Assembly (NCBI GenBank): GCA_040386075.1
Contig: JAZKGE010000034.1
Coordinates: 1 to 64,000, forward strand
Length of the DNA stretch: 64,000 bases
Source of the DNA: UBA4416 sp040386075
GTDB lineage: Bacteria; Bacteroidota; Bacteroidia; B-17B0; Aurantibacillaceae
Direction of reading: 5' to 3'
Shown: one piece after another, positions 35,803 to 44,599 of the stretch
How positions within the stretch are numbered: position 1 is the stretch's first letter
Layout: each line of letters opens with the position of its first letter
Translations under genes and position numbers: made by a program
The notes under the pieces: model-generated
Databases searched by the model: none
Told to the model about the DNA's origin: nothing
What the model saw: the letters and a program-made list of their open reading frames with translations, nothing else

Positions 35803-35810
35803 TATATTTG
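35803..35810 (+). promoter_or_regulatory. -7 box (TATATTTG) before array copy 8
   Basis: Exact TAnnTTTG match ending 4 bases before the ATG at 35815. It implies an internal promoter in the phosphatase array and a leaderless mRNA for copies 8 and 9. Confidence 0.55.
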
Positions 35811-35814
35811 CTTT

Positions 35815-37803
35815 ATGCGCAAATTGTTACTGTTCATATTTATCGGTCTGTTATCATCTTTGGGTATTTGCTCAAATAAGATCGATAGTTTGCGTAAAGT
35901 GCTTGTATCTAAAGAGTTGGCTGATACGGCACGAGTCAATATCCTCAACGAAATCGCAGATCTTTTCGAGGAAAAAGCGTCTGATAGTTGTTTACACTAC
36001 GCTAAGCAAGCACTTAAGTTATCACAAAATCTGGGCTTTTTTAAGGGTTGTGGCCAGGCTTATAACACGATAGGTTCTTATTATAACGGAAAGGGCGACT
36101 ATCAACACGCATTGGCTAATTATATTGATGGTTATAAGATCTATGAAAAGATCAATAACCGAAGAGCCATGAGCAATTTGATGAATTCCATGGGAAACAC
36201 ATACATGGGAATTGATAATGAAAAAAAGGCAATGGAAGCTTATACCCGGAGCTATGAAATTGCCAACCAGGATTCTAATAAATACATGATGGGAATTTCT
36301 TCCATTGGCCTGGGAAACATTCATATGCTTAGAAAGAACAGTATGGAAGCACTTCGGTTTTTTTCGAGAGCCAGGGATGTTTTTCAGGTAGTGCCTACAG
36401 CTGTTTACCCTTTGGCAGTATCTTATACGTTAATTGGCAATGCCCTGGTTGAACTCAATAAATTTGAGGATGCATTTCAAGCCTTCAATAAAGCCGTTGA
36501 CCAACTTAAAACATTAAACAATACATATGGCATTGCCGCTACCTATCAGGTTATTGGAGAAGCATATAAAAAACAGGGAAATGTGAATAATGCGCTTGAA
36601 TTTTTTCTAAAATCTTATGATATTTTTACTGAGAGAAAAGCTTATGATGATCTGAAAAATGTAAGTCTTAATATTTCAGAAGCCTACAAGCAAAAAAAGA
36701 ATTTCGAGAAATCACTGGAGTACTATACAAAGTATAATGGTTTTAAAGATTCGGTATTGAACGTTGAAAAAAATCGTCAGTTACTGGAGGTTGAAACCAA
36801 GTATGAAACAGAAAAAAAGGAAGAACAAAACCTTCTTTTAAAAAAGCAAAACGATCTCTCTTCTGAAACCATTCGTCAGCAAACGATCATCTCCTATTTC
36901 ATTATTGTTAGCCTGATTATTTCAATGCTGTTTGGTGTTTTCATGTACAGGGTTTACCGTCAAAAAAAGAAAGCTCATCAACTCATTACACAGCAAAAAA
37001 ATCAAGTAGAGCAAAAGCAAATAGAAATTGAACACCAGAAACAGGTCATTGAAGAAAAACAAAAAGAGATCGTTGATTCTATAAATTATGCCAAGCGCAT
37101 ACAGTACGCATTATTGGCTCATGAAGACCTGTTCAAGAAGAACTTTAATTCTCATTTTGTTTATTTTAAACCAAAAGATATTGTAAGCGGAGATTTTTAC
37201 TGGGCAGCCGAACATAATAATAGTTTCTACCTGGCTATTTGTGATTCAACAGGACATGGTGTTCCCGGTGCTTTTATGAGTTTGTTGAATATTGGATTTT
37301 TGAACGAAGCTATCAAGGAAAAAGATATCTCTCAACCAAATGAGATCTTTAACCACGTGAGGAGGCGTTTAATAGAAAGTATCAGTAGCGGCGACCATAA
37401 AGATGGCATGGATGGTGTTTTGATACAGCTTGATAAATTAACGGGTAAAGTGACCTATTCGGCTGCAAATAATGCGCCTGTCATCATTAGGAATGGAGAG
37501 GTTATCTTACATCCAAAAGACAACATGCCTATTGGTAAAGGTGAAAAAGAAAAAGATTTTTCTTTATTTGATCTCGAACTAAGAAAAGGTGATGAATTAT
37601 TTTTATATACTGATGGTTATGCTGATCAGTTTGGTGGGCCAAAAGGAAAAAAATTCAAGTATAAAGCACTAAATGAGTTACTTATTCAGATGATGAATGA
37701 GCCATTGAACAGGCAATCAGAGATATTGGGAAAACAATTCGAAGACTGGAAAGGTGTGCTGGAACAGGTAGATGATGTATTAGTTATTGGAATCAAATTT
37801 TAA
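35815..37803 (+). CDS. TPR-sensor SpoIIE/PP2C-type phosphatase, array copy 8
   Basis: 662 residues. Signal peptide (KLLLFIFIGLLSSLGIC). Well-formed TPRs (GQAYNTIGSYYNGKGDYQHA and about five more, residues 70-320), transmembrane helix 358-381, coiled coil as in copy 7. In the catalytic domain SGDFYW (near 459), CDSTGHGVPGAFM, HKDGMDGVL and LYTDGYADQFGG are present, with DNMPIGKGE in place of KMPVGKGE. LEQVDDVLV at the end. It is followed 5 bases later by the differently built copy 9, so these two are surely cotranscribed. Confidence 0.92.
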   Translation: MRKLLLFIFIGLLSSLGICSNKIDSLRKVLVSKELADTARVNILNEIADLFEEKASDSCLHYAKQALKLSQNLGFFKGCGQAYNTIGSYYNGKGDYQHALANYIDGYKIYEKINNRRAMSNLMNSMGNTYMGIDNEKKAMEAYTRSYEIANQDSNKYMMGISSIGLGNIHMLRKNSMEALRFFSRARDVFQVVPTAVYPLAVSYTLIGNALVELNKFEDAFQAFNKAVDQLKTLNNTYGIAATYQVIGEAYKKQGNVNNALEFFLKSYDIFTERKAYDDLKNVSLNISEAYKQKKNFEKSLEYYTKYNGFKDSVLNVEKNRQLLEVETKYETEKKEEQNLLLKKQNDLSSETIRQQTIISYFIIVSLIISMLFGVFMYRVYRQKKKAHQLITQQKNQVEQKQIEIEHQKQVIEEKQKEIVDSINYAKRIQYALLAHEDLFKKNFNSHFVYFKPKDIVSGDFYWAAEHNNSFYLAICDSTGHGVPGAFMSLLNIGFLNEAIKEKDISQPNEIFNHVRRRLIESISSGDHKDGMDGVLIQLDKLTGKVTYSAANNAPVIIRNGEVILHPKDNMPIGKGEKEKDFSLFDLELRKGDELFLYTDGYADQFGGPKGKKFKYKALNELLIQMMNEPLNRQSEILGKQFEDWKGVLEQVDDVLVIGIKF

Positions 37804-37808
37804 TTGGC

Positions 37809-39167
37809 ATGATCAAAAAGATACTAAATATTGGATTAATAGATTTGAACTCGGATAGTTTGAACAGAAAAATAAGAGTTAGTAATCTGATCTCTTTTAT
37901 CACCATCATTACTATGATCGGTTATATTCCGGCGGCCATTATATTTCAAATGACCGGCATTATTGTGTTAAATATATTGTTTCTGATCTCGTCATTTTTA
38001 GGGTTCTATTTACATTCAAAGCACCAGTATAACGCTGCAATTTATATTACCTGTGGTTTTGGTTTGATCTATTTTATATTCGGTACCGTTTTTTATGGAT
38101 TGCAATCTAACCTGCATTTTTTTATGTTGATCATGTGCTTACTCGGCATTGCCTTATTTGAAAGCACGTTGGCATTAAGAATATTTATAAGCGCTGCCGT
38201 GTTTGCTTTTTTTGCTATGCTCGTTGGATTAAAAGGCAAAGATGGCATTCTTACATTCACTGATGAGATGAGAAAGGCACAAGATGTGATCAGTGTCGTA
38301 AATTTATTTATTCTCTTCATTGTTACTATCTTATTTTTCACGTTTTTTAGAAGAGAGAATCTCCTGTTTCAGAAAGCTATTTTAAAACAAAAAGATATCA
38401 TTGAGGAAAAACAAAAAGAAATATTGGACAGTATTGCTTATGCCAAGCGGATCCAGTTTTCATTGTTAGCCAGCGAAAATTTATTGAAGAATAATTTGCC
38501 TGAATATTTTGTTTTATTCAAGCCAAAAGATGTAGTGAGTGGTGATTTTTACTGGGCTACACCAACACCCGATGGTTTTATTTATATCACAGCCGATTGC
38601 ACCGGGCACGGTGTTCCGGGAGCTTTCATGAGTTTGCTCAATATCAGTAAATTGAACCAGGTGATTAATGAAAATAAGATCACACGCCCTGATCTGATAT
38701 TGAATAATGTGAGGGCCGAGATCATCCAAGTATTAAATGCAGAGGGTTCTGAGGAAAGTAAAGATGGTATGGATGCCGTATTATGTAAATTGGATCTGGT
38801 AAATATGAAATTGCAGTATGCAGCGGCCAATAATTCTTTTTACATTATTCGTGATAAACAACTGTTAACCTGTAAGGCAGATAAAATGCCTGTGGGAAAA
38901 GGCCATGATGATAGTATATCATTTACATTCAATGAAGTTGAGTTAAAAAAAGGAGATGCTGTTTATACATTTACAGATGGATACGCCGATCAGTTTGGGG
39001 GGCAGAAGGGAAAGAAATTCAGATATAAGCAATTGGAAGATATTTTGGTGTCTATCTGTCATTTGCCAGCAAAAGAACAATTAGCTGTCCTGGAACAAAA
39101 ATTTGAAGATTGGAAAGGTGATCTCGATCAGGTCGATGATGTTTTAGTCATGGGTATTAAAGTCTAA
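37809..39167 (+). CDS. Multi-pass membrane SpoIIE/PP2C-type phosphatase, array copy 9
   Basis: 452 residues without signal peptide or TPRs: about six transmembrane segments (30-185) replace the TPR sensor, followed by a short coiled coil, linker DSIAYAKRIQFSLLA and the phosphatase domain (about 215-452; SGDFYW near 244, ADCTGHGVPGAFM, LYTDG changed to FTDGYADQFGG, LDQVDDVLV). The loop GSEESKDGMDAVL is the same type as in array copy 3. Its overall build matches the isolated gene at 8617-10056, although the catalytic domain is closer to the array. Last gene of the array; cdaA follows after 72 bases. Confidence 0.9.
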   Translation: MIKKILNIGLIDLNSDSLNRKIRVSNLISFITIITMIGYIPAAIIFQMTGIIVLNILFLISSFLGFYLHSKHQYNAAIYITCGFGLIYFIFGTVFYGLQSNLHFFMLIMCLLGIALFESTLALRIFISAAVFAFFAMLVGLKGKDGILTFTDEMRKAQDVISVVNLFILFIVTILFFTFFRRENLLFQKAILKQKDIIEEKQKEILDSIAYAKRIQFSLLASENLLKNNLPEYFVLFKPKDVVSGDFYWATPTPDGFIYITADCTGHGVPGAFMSLLNISKLNQVINENKITRPDLILNNVRAEIIQVLNAEGSEESKDGMDAVLCKLDLVNMKLQYAAANNSFYIIRDKQLLTCKADKMPVGKGHDDSISFTFNEVELKKGDAVYTFTDGYADQFGGQKGKKFRYKQLEDILVSICHLPAKEQLAVLEQKFEDWKGDLDQVDDVLVMGIKV

Positions 39168-39226
39168 AATCGACGTTTTTTCACCCATTTTCTACTAAAA
39201 AGATCCTCTCATACGCCATAAAAAGG

Positions 39227-39234
39227 TATCTTTA
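39227..39234 (+). promoter_or_regulatory. Possible -7 box (TATCTTTA) of cdaA
   Basis: One base off TAnnTTTG and ending 5 bases before the GTG start at 39240, the leaderless geometry seen at other genes of this window. If real, cdaA can be transcribed independently of the phosphatase array. Confidence 0.4.
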
Positions 39235-39239
39235 GGGCC

Positions 39240-40043
39240 GTGTTAATACAACTACATATATTATTCATTTCTTTTGGGATTACTGATGCCATTGATATAT
39301 TATTGGTGGCTATTATGCTTTACCAATTGTATAAAATGGTAAAAGGCACAGCTGCTGTAAATGTATTTATCGGCTTAGCATTGATTTATGTTGTTTGGAT
39401 CATCGTTCGTGCTTTCGAGTTAAAATTACTGGGCTCTATTCTTGGAAAATTCATTAATGTTGGGGTTATTGCTGTTATGGTCGTATTTCAGCAAGAGATC
39501 AGAAAATTCTTATTATACATTGGGTCGAATGATTTTATAAAGAATAACAACTGGAGAAATATCTTTTCTTTTTCAAATCAATCCAATGCGTCATTGGATT
39601 TTGTATTGGATGTTGATGCAGTTGTTCGTGCTTGTTTTAACATGAGCGAAACAAAAACCGGAGCCTTAATCATTGTTTCCAGAAGGTCTGATCTTAAATT
39701 CTATGTTAACACCGGGGAGATCGTTGACTCAGCACTGACTGATAAAATGCTGGAAAACATCTTTTATAAGAACAGTCCTATGCACGATGGGGCTGTTATT
39801 ATTAAGGATAACCGGATCATTGCAGCACGTTGCGTGTTACCTGTGACCGAAAAGGAAAATTTTCCCTCTCATTTTGGAATGCGGCACAGAGCTGCGGTTG
39901 GCTTAACCGAAACAACAGATGCTTTGGCTATTACAGTGTCAGAACAAACCGGTAATGTATCGTTAACCGTTAATGGTGAAATAAATACAAACTTAAACAG
40001 GGATAAATTAACGTACCTGATCGAAAAAAATCTTAAAAATTAA
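39240..40043 (+). CDS. cdaA: Diadenylate cyclase CdaA (c-di-AMP synthase)
   Basis: Joins two ATP into cyclic di-AMP. 267 residues: three transmembrane helices (about 15-95) and the DAC domain (about 110-267) with the catalytic DGA (MHDGAVIIKDNRIIAA) and RHR (FGMRHRAAVGLTE) motifs. Length and layout are those of CdaA, not DisA. The GTG start at 39240 is the only sensible one. No cdaR follows; the next gene encodes an ABC-F protein. Its position directly behind nine signalling phosphatases may be chance, since it has a possible promoter of its own. Confidence 0.95.
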   Translation: MLIQLHILFISFGITDAIDILLVAIMLYQLYKMVKGTAAVNVFIGLALIYVVWIIVRAFELKLLGSILGKFINVGVIAVMVVFQQEIRKFLLYIGSNDFIKNNNWRNIFSFSNQSNASLDFVLDVDAVVRACFNMSETKTGALIIVSRRSDLKFYVNTGEIVDSALTDKMLENIFYKNSPMHDGAVIIKDNRIIAARCVLPVTEKENFPSHFGMRHRAAVGLTETTDALAITVSEQTGNVSLTVNGEINTNLNRDKLTYLIEKNLKN

Positions 40044-40064
40044 ATTTAATATATAAAATAAATC

Positions 40065-40099
40065 TCTCTGCGCTCTTTGCAATTCTCTGCGCTCTTTGC
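40065..40099. repeat. Direct repeat TCTCTGCGCTCTTTGC, two copies, before the ABC-F gene
   Basis: Identical 16-bp copies at 40065-40080 and 40084-40099 (19-base period). The motif CTCTGCG-CTTTGCGGTTAAA is a familiar intergenic repeat of Bacteroidota. It occupies most of the 77-base gap between cdaA and the ABC-F gene, where the promoter or leader should be. Confidence 0.7.
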
Positions 40100-40120
40100 G
40101 GTTAAAAAGTAAACACAAAA

Positions 40121-42034
40121 ATGAATCTTCTTTCAGTAAATCAATTAAGTAAAAGTTTTGGCGATAAAGTCCTTTTTAAAAATATCAATTTCGGAATCAA
40201 TTATGGCGATAAAGTAGCATTGATCGCAAAGAACGGTTCAGGTAAATCTACATTATTTAAAATTTTGCAAGGAATCGAAATTCCTGACAGTGGCGACATC
40301 GCTTTCCGTAAAGAATTACGCATTTCCTTTTTAAGCCAGGAGCCAACCCTGGATGAAAACCATACGATCGAACAAGCTATTTATGCCGGTGATAGCGAAA
40401 TGGTAAAGACATCAATTGATTACACACATTTGGTAGAAACGCATTATGCTAATCCAACTGAGAAAACAGAAAACCAGTTGGATATTTTGACTAACAGAAT
40501 GAATGACCTGGAAGCCTGGAATGTGGAAACACAGATCATGCTGGTGTGTGCTAATTTAGGATTAAATGATCTGAAACAAAAAGTAAGCACATTAAGCGGT
40601 GGACAGAAAAAACGTCTGGCATTGGCACAGGTTATTTTAAATGAGCCGGACCTGTTGATCATGGATGAGCCTACCAATCACCTGGATGTAACAGTGATCG
40701 AATGGTTGGAAGAATATTTACGTAGCTACAAGAAAAGTATTTTATTAGTGACGCATGATCGTTATTTTTTAGATGAAGTATGCGATCGTATTATCGAAAT
40801 CGATAATCATGAACTTTACGAATATAAAGGCAAGTTTGATTACTATATGGAAAAGAAAGCAGAGCGCTTAATGATGGAAGCCTCTGAACTGGAAAAAGCA
40901 AAGAACTTATACCGTCGTGAGTTGGAGTGGGTGCGTAAGCAGCCTCGTGCACGTACGGTCAAATCAAAATCGCGTGTCGACGCATTTGTTGATGTGGAAG
41001 CAAAAGCGCGTAAGAAAAGTGTAGAAAAGAAAATTGAGCTAAGTGTTAAAGTTGAACGCATTGGCAGTAAAATTCTTGAAGTACGTAATTTGCAAAAAGC
41101 CTTTGGCGATAAAAAAATACTGGAGCCATTCACTTATACATTTATTAAAGGAGAGAAGATCGGCATTGTTGGCCCCAATGGAATAGGTAAGAGTACATTT
41201 ATTAATATGCTGCAAGGCATAGAGGCACCGGATGCCGGAACTGTGTCGGTAGGAGATACTATCGTATTTGGCTATTATTCTCAAAAGGGTATACAGGTTG
41301 CTGATGATAAACGAGTGATTGAAGTGGTTAAAGATATTGCGGAGTTTATTCCTTTGGCAAACGGCACTTCTTTAAGTGCATCGGGTTTACTGACGCGTTT
41401 TAATTTTGCACCTGAGGTACAATACGGACATGTAAGTAAGTTAAGCGGGGGAGAGAAACGCCGTTTGTATCTGCTAACGGTATTAGTTAGAAACCCGAAT
41501 TTTTTAATTCTGGATGAACCTACCAATGATCTGGATATTATTACACTACAAACATTGGAGCAGTTCTTACTCGACTTTCAGGGCTGTGTATTGATTGTGT
41601 CACATGATCGTTATTTCCTGGATAGGTTAGTGGATCACGTGTTTGCCTTTGAAGGTAATGGTGTGGTTAAAGATTTTCCTGGTAATTATAGCGAGTACCG
41701 TCAGTGGAAATATGATACAGAGGATGATGCTGAAGAACTAGCTAAAGAACAAAAACAAATTGAAGTAAATTCCGTGGTTGAAGAGCCGGTTAAGCAGGTT
41801 TCTGTGTCAGCTCCTGTTACCGAAAAAAAGAAACTATCCTTTAAAGAACAAAAGGAATTAGAAACATTGGATGCTGAATTGCCAAAACTGGAATCCAGAA
41901 AAGCAGAGATCGAAAATTTATTAGCAAGTGGTATTACAGATGTTAAAGAGATCGAAAAATTATCCAATGAGTTCACTTCTATTTCTTCTCAGATAGATGA
42001 AAAGACCATGCGTTGGATGGAATTGCAGGATTAG
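40121..42034 (+). CDS. ABC-F family ATPase (Uup-like)
   Basis: A soluble protein with two ABC ATPase domains and no membrane part, 637 residues. Domain 1: Walker A AKNGSGKST, signature LSGGQKKR, Walker B LLIMDEPTNHLD. Domain 2: GPNGIGKST, LSGGEKRR, FLILDEPTNDLD. Between them is the ABC-F linker (about 235-305, rich in Lys/Arg: RRELEWVRKQPRARTVKSKS). The C-terminus carries a charged linker and a coiled coil (about 560-637), as in Uup. Such proteins act on ribosomes or branched DNA; resistance subtypes exist, but nothing here points to one. Confidence 0.93.
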   Translation: MNLLSVNQLSKSFGDKVLFKNINFGINYGDKVALIAKNGSGKSTLFKILQGIEIPDSGDIAFRKELRISFLSQEPTLDENHTIEQAIYAGDSEMVKTSIDYTHLVETHYANPTEKTENQLDILTNRMNDLEAWNVETQIMLVCANLGLNDLKQKVSTLSGGQKKRLALAQVILNEPDLLIMDEPTNHLDVTVIEWLEEYLRSYKKSILLVTHDRYFLDEVCDRIIEIDNHELYEYKGKFDYYMEKKAERLMMEASELEKAKNLYRRELEWVRKQPRARTVKSKSRVDAFVDVEAKARKKSVEKKIELSVKVERIGSKILEVRNLQKAFGDKKILEPFTYTFIKGEKIGIVGPNGIGKSTFINMLQGIEAPDAGTVSVGDTIVFGYYSQKGIQVADDKRVIEVVKDIAEFIPLANGTSLSASGLLTRFNFAPEVQYGHVSKLSGGEKRRLYLLTVLVRNPNFLILDEPTNDLDIITLQTLEQFLLDFQGCVLIVSHDRYFLDRLVDHVFAFEGNGVVKDFPGNYSEYRQWKYDTEDDAEELAKEQKQIEVNSVVEEPVKQVSVSAPVTEKKKLSFKEQKELETLDAELPKLESRKAEIENLLASGITDVKEIEKLSNEFTSISSQIDEKTMRWMELQD

Positions 42035-42082
42035 TAAAGGTGTGAGCCGGCATTTGCATTAGTTTTTATTTCCTAAAAAGTG

Positions 42083-42090
42083 TATCTTTA
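42083..42090 (+). promoter_or_regulatory. Possible -7 box (TATCTTTA) of the DUF2339 gene
   Basis: Same variant octamer as before cdaA, 21 bases before the ATG at 42112. One mismatch to consensus. Confidence 0.3.
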
Positions 42091-42111
42091 TATAAAGCAA
42101 ACCTTTATTAT

Positions 42112-44595
42112 ATGGAAGAATTTTTAACGTTTTTGTCGTTAGTTACAATTTTACTGCTGATCATCTTTAATGCCCGAAAAAATTCTAAGATCAAAAGCTT
42201 AGATAGAAAGATCTCTAATATTGAAGAGTACCTTAAAAAAATTCAATTTCTTCAATCCCAACAATCGGCCGCACAAAAAACAGAAAAACAAGTGGAGCCG
42301 GTTCAAAAACCCGTTGAGCCTATACAGCCCGTTATTCAGCCGGTAGTTAATAAGCCGGTAGAGCCTGTTGTAAATATCAATGAGACCAAACAACCTCCGG
42401 TTCAGGAAGATCATAAAAAAGAAGAGCAGCAGGTAATTCTACCGGTTAATCAAGCGCAACAACAACCTGTTAAACCTTTTTTGCGTAAGGAAAGTTGGTA
42501 TGAAGGCTTCAGAAAGAATAATCCGGATCTCGAAAAATTTATTGGTGAGAACATATTAAGTAAAGTAGCTATTACTGTTTTAGTTATTGGTATTGCCTTT
42601 TTTGTAAAATATGCTATTGATAAAGAATGGATCAACGAAATAGCCCGCGTTGGCATCGGTATCTTATGCGGTGGTATTGTATTAGGTTTCGCGCATAGAC
42701 TCCATAAAAAATTCAAAGCATTTAGCTCTGTATTAGTAGCCGGAGGCATTGCTATCTTTTATTTTACGATTGGTATTGCATTTCATGAATATCATTTGTT
42801 CAATCAAACTACGGCTTTCATCATTATGTTACTGATAACGGGCTTTAGTGTATTTATTTCTGTTCTTTATGATAGGGTGGAATTAGCAGCCCTTTCATTG
42901 ATCGGCGGTTTTGCTACCCCGTTTATGGTGAGTACCGGTGAAGGAAACTATATGGTATTATTCATTTATGTATTGGTGCTGGATCTTGGGATGCTGGTAC
43001 TGGCTTATATGCGCAAATGGAATCTGATCAATATTATGGCTTACGCATTTACTATGATCCTTTATTTTGGCTGGCTGCAGACAAAAGTAATTGGTCACGA
43101 TAATCCTCCTTATAAAGGAGCGATGATCTTTGCTGCCATTTTTTATGTTGTGTTTGTACTAATGAATATCATAAATAATATTAAAGAGAACCGCAAGTTT
43201 GGTGTGCTCGACCTGTCTATCCTTATTAGTAACACATTCTTATTTTACGGAGTTGGCATGCAGATCTTGTCTTACTATCATCCCGACTTAAAAGGAGTAT
43301 TCAGTTTATTGATAGCACTTTTCAATTTGGTGTGTTCATGGATGCTTTACAAAAAATTCAAATCAGATACCAAACTTGTTTATTTGATGATCGGGTTAAC
43401 GCTCACCTTTATAACTTTAATTGCGCCTGTTCAGTTACAAGGAAACTATATCACCGTTTTCTGGGCATTGGAAGCAGTATTGCTGATCTGGTTAGCACAA
43501 AGATCAGGTATAGTTTTATACCGTTTTGCATCTATCGTTATCACTATTTTAATGTGTTTCAGCTTATTTATGGATTGGTCGGCTGTTTACACAACTTACA
43601 GCGAATTACGACTAAATGTTATTTTAAATAAAGGGTTTGCAACAGGATTAGTTTCTTCATTGGCTTTATTTGGTATTGTGTTACTATTAAAAAAGGAAAC
43701 AGAAACTGTAAGATATTTTGGAATCCCTTTCAATCCTTCTGTTTATCGTAAGTTGATGGGCATTGGATTTGTAACCTTATTATACTTTACGGGTTTATTT
43801 GAGTTAGGTTACCAGCTTGATGAAACTATTTTTTATGGAAAGTCGATCGCTATCATAATGGGTGCTTACCACTTGTTGTACTTCAGCTTATTGAATATTG
43901 CAGTCAATAAATTAAATAACAGGGGTGCGACGGTTACCATGTATGTATTCAATTTCATTAATGCCTGTTTATTTATTGTATTCTTTGCTGCCTTACCAAA
44001 TATTGATTTTAAAAAAACAGTGATGGCAGGCTATGATATTCAGGTAGGTTTTATTTTTCATTACCTTTCTATTTTATGTTTTGCATTTATTGTTTTTCAA
44101 ATGAACAAGGCAATCAATAAGTTAGGCTCAATCATTAAGTATAGCAAGGCCCTTAACACTGTTTTAATTTCAATAGCTGTGTTGTATTTGGCTAGTACTG
44201 AATTAATGTTACATGTATCTAAATTGGCTATTTCAAATAATTTTGCGGCACTTGACTATGACACTAAATGCATAGAATATGGCAGTACTGAAGTTCATAT
44301 TGTAAAGATCGGGTTTCCTATCCTTTGGGGCGTGTTGGCATTCTTGTTTCTGTTTATCGGCATGAAGCGTTCCAATAAAACCTTCCGCGTGGTTTCTTTG
44401 ATATTAATAGCGATCATCCTTCTTAAATTATTTACCTACGATATCAAAGACGCATCTGAGGCAGGGAAGATCATAGCCTTTATTATATTAGGTGTGGTGT
44501 TATTGATCATTTCATTCATGTATCAAAAAATAAAGGCCCTGTTATTAGACGATGAGAAAAAAGCAGAGCAAACAATTAACCCTGAACAAAATTAA
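42112..44595 (+). CDS. DUF2339 family large polytopic membrane protein
   Basis: 827 residues. A short N-terminal membrane anchor is followed by a cytosolic coiled coil and a Pro/Val/Gln-rich spacer (about 60-125, PVEP/PVIQP repeats). Next come KFIGENILSKVAITVLVIGIAFFVKYAID, written here in part as ENILSKVAITVLVIGIAFFV, and about 20 transmembrane segments to the end. This arrangement and the GIAFFVKYA motif are characteristic of DUF2339 proteins, whose function is unknown. It is coupled to a downstream gene of the DUF3999 type, as in other phyla, suggesting they work together in the membrane. Confidence 0.85.
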   Translation: MEEFLTFLSLVTILLLIIFNARKNSKIKSLDRKISNIEEYLKKIQFLQSQQSAAQKTEKQVEPVQKPVEPIQPVIQPVVNKPVEPVVNINETKQPPVQEDHKKEEQQVILPVNQAQQQPVKPFLRKESWYEGFRKNNPDLEKFIGENILSKVAITVLVIGIAFFVKYAIDKEWINEIARVGIGILCGGIVLGFAHRLHKKFKAFSSVLVAGGIAIFYFTIGIAFHEYHLFNQTTAFIIMLLITGFSVFISVLYDRVELAALSLIGGFATPFMVSTGEGNYMVLFIYVLVLDLGMLVLAYMRKWNLINIMAYAFTMILYFGWLQTKVIGHDNPPYKGAMIFAAIFYVVFVLMNIINNIKENRKFGVLDLSILISNTFLFYGVGMQILSYYHPDLKGVFSLLIALFNLVCSWMLYKKFKSDTKLVYLMIGLTLTFITLIAPVQLQGNYITVFWALEAVLLIWLAQRSGIVLYRFASIVITILMCFSLFMDWSAVYTTYSELRLNVILNKGFATGLVSSLALFGIVLLLKKETETVRYFGIPFNPSVYRKLMGIGFVTLLYFTGLFELGYQLDETIFYGKSIAIIMGAYHLLYFSLLNIAVNKLNNRGATVTMYVFNFINACLFIVFFAALPNIDFKKTVMAGYDIQVGFIFHYLSILCFAFIVFQMNKAINKLGSIIKYSKALNTVLISIAVLYLASTELMLHVSKLAISNNFAALDYDTKCIEYGSTEVHIVKIGFPILWGVLAFLFLFIGMKRSNKTFRVVSLILIAIILLKLFTYDIKDASEAGKIIAFIILGVVLLIISFMYQKIKALLLDDEKKAEQTINPEQN

Positions 44596-44599
44596 TTCT

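Noticed and set aside
20957..39167. Array explained as one gene broken by frameshifts
   Set aside because: Each copy has its own signal peptide or membrane sensor, complete catalytic motifs and a stop codon; the junctions are 4-51 bases of ordinary intergenic sequence.
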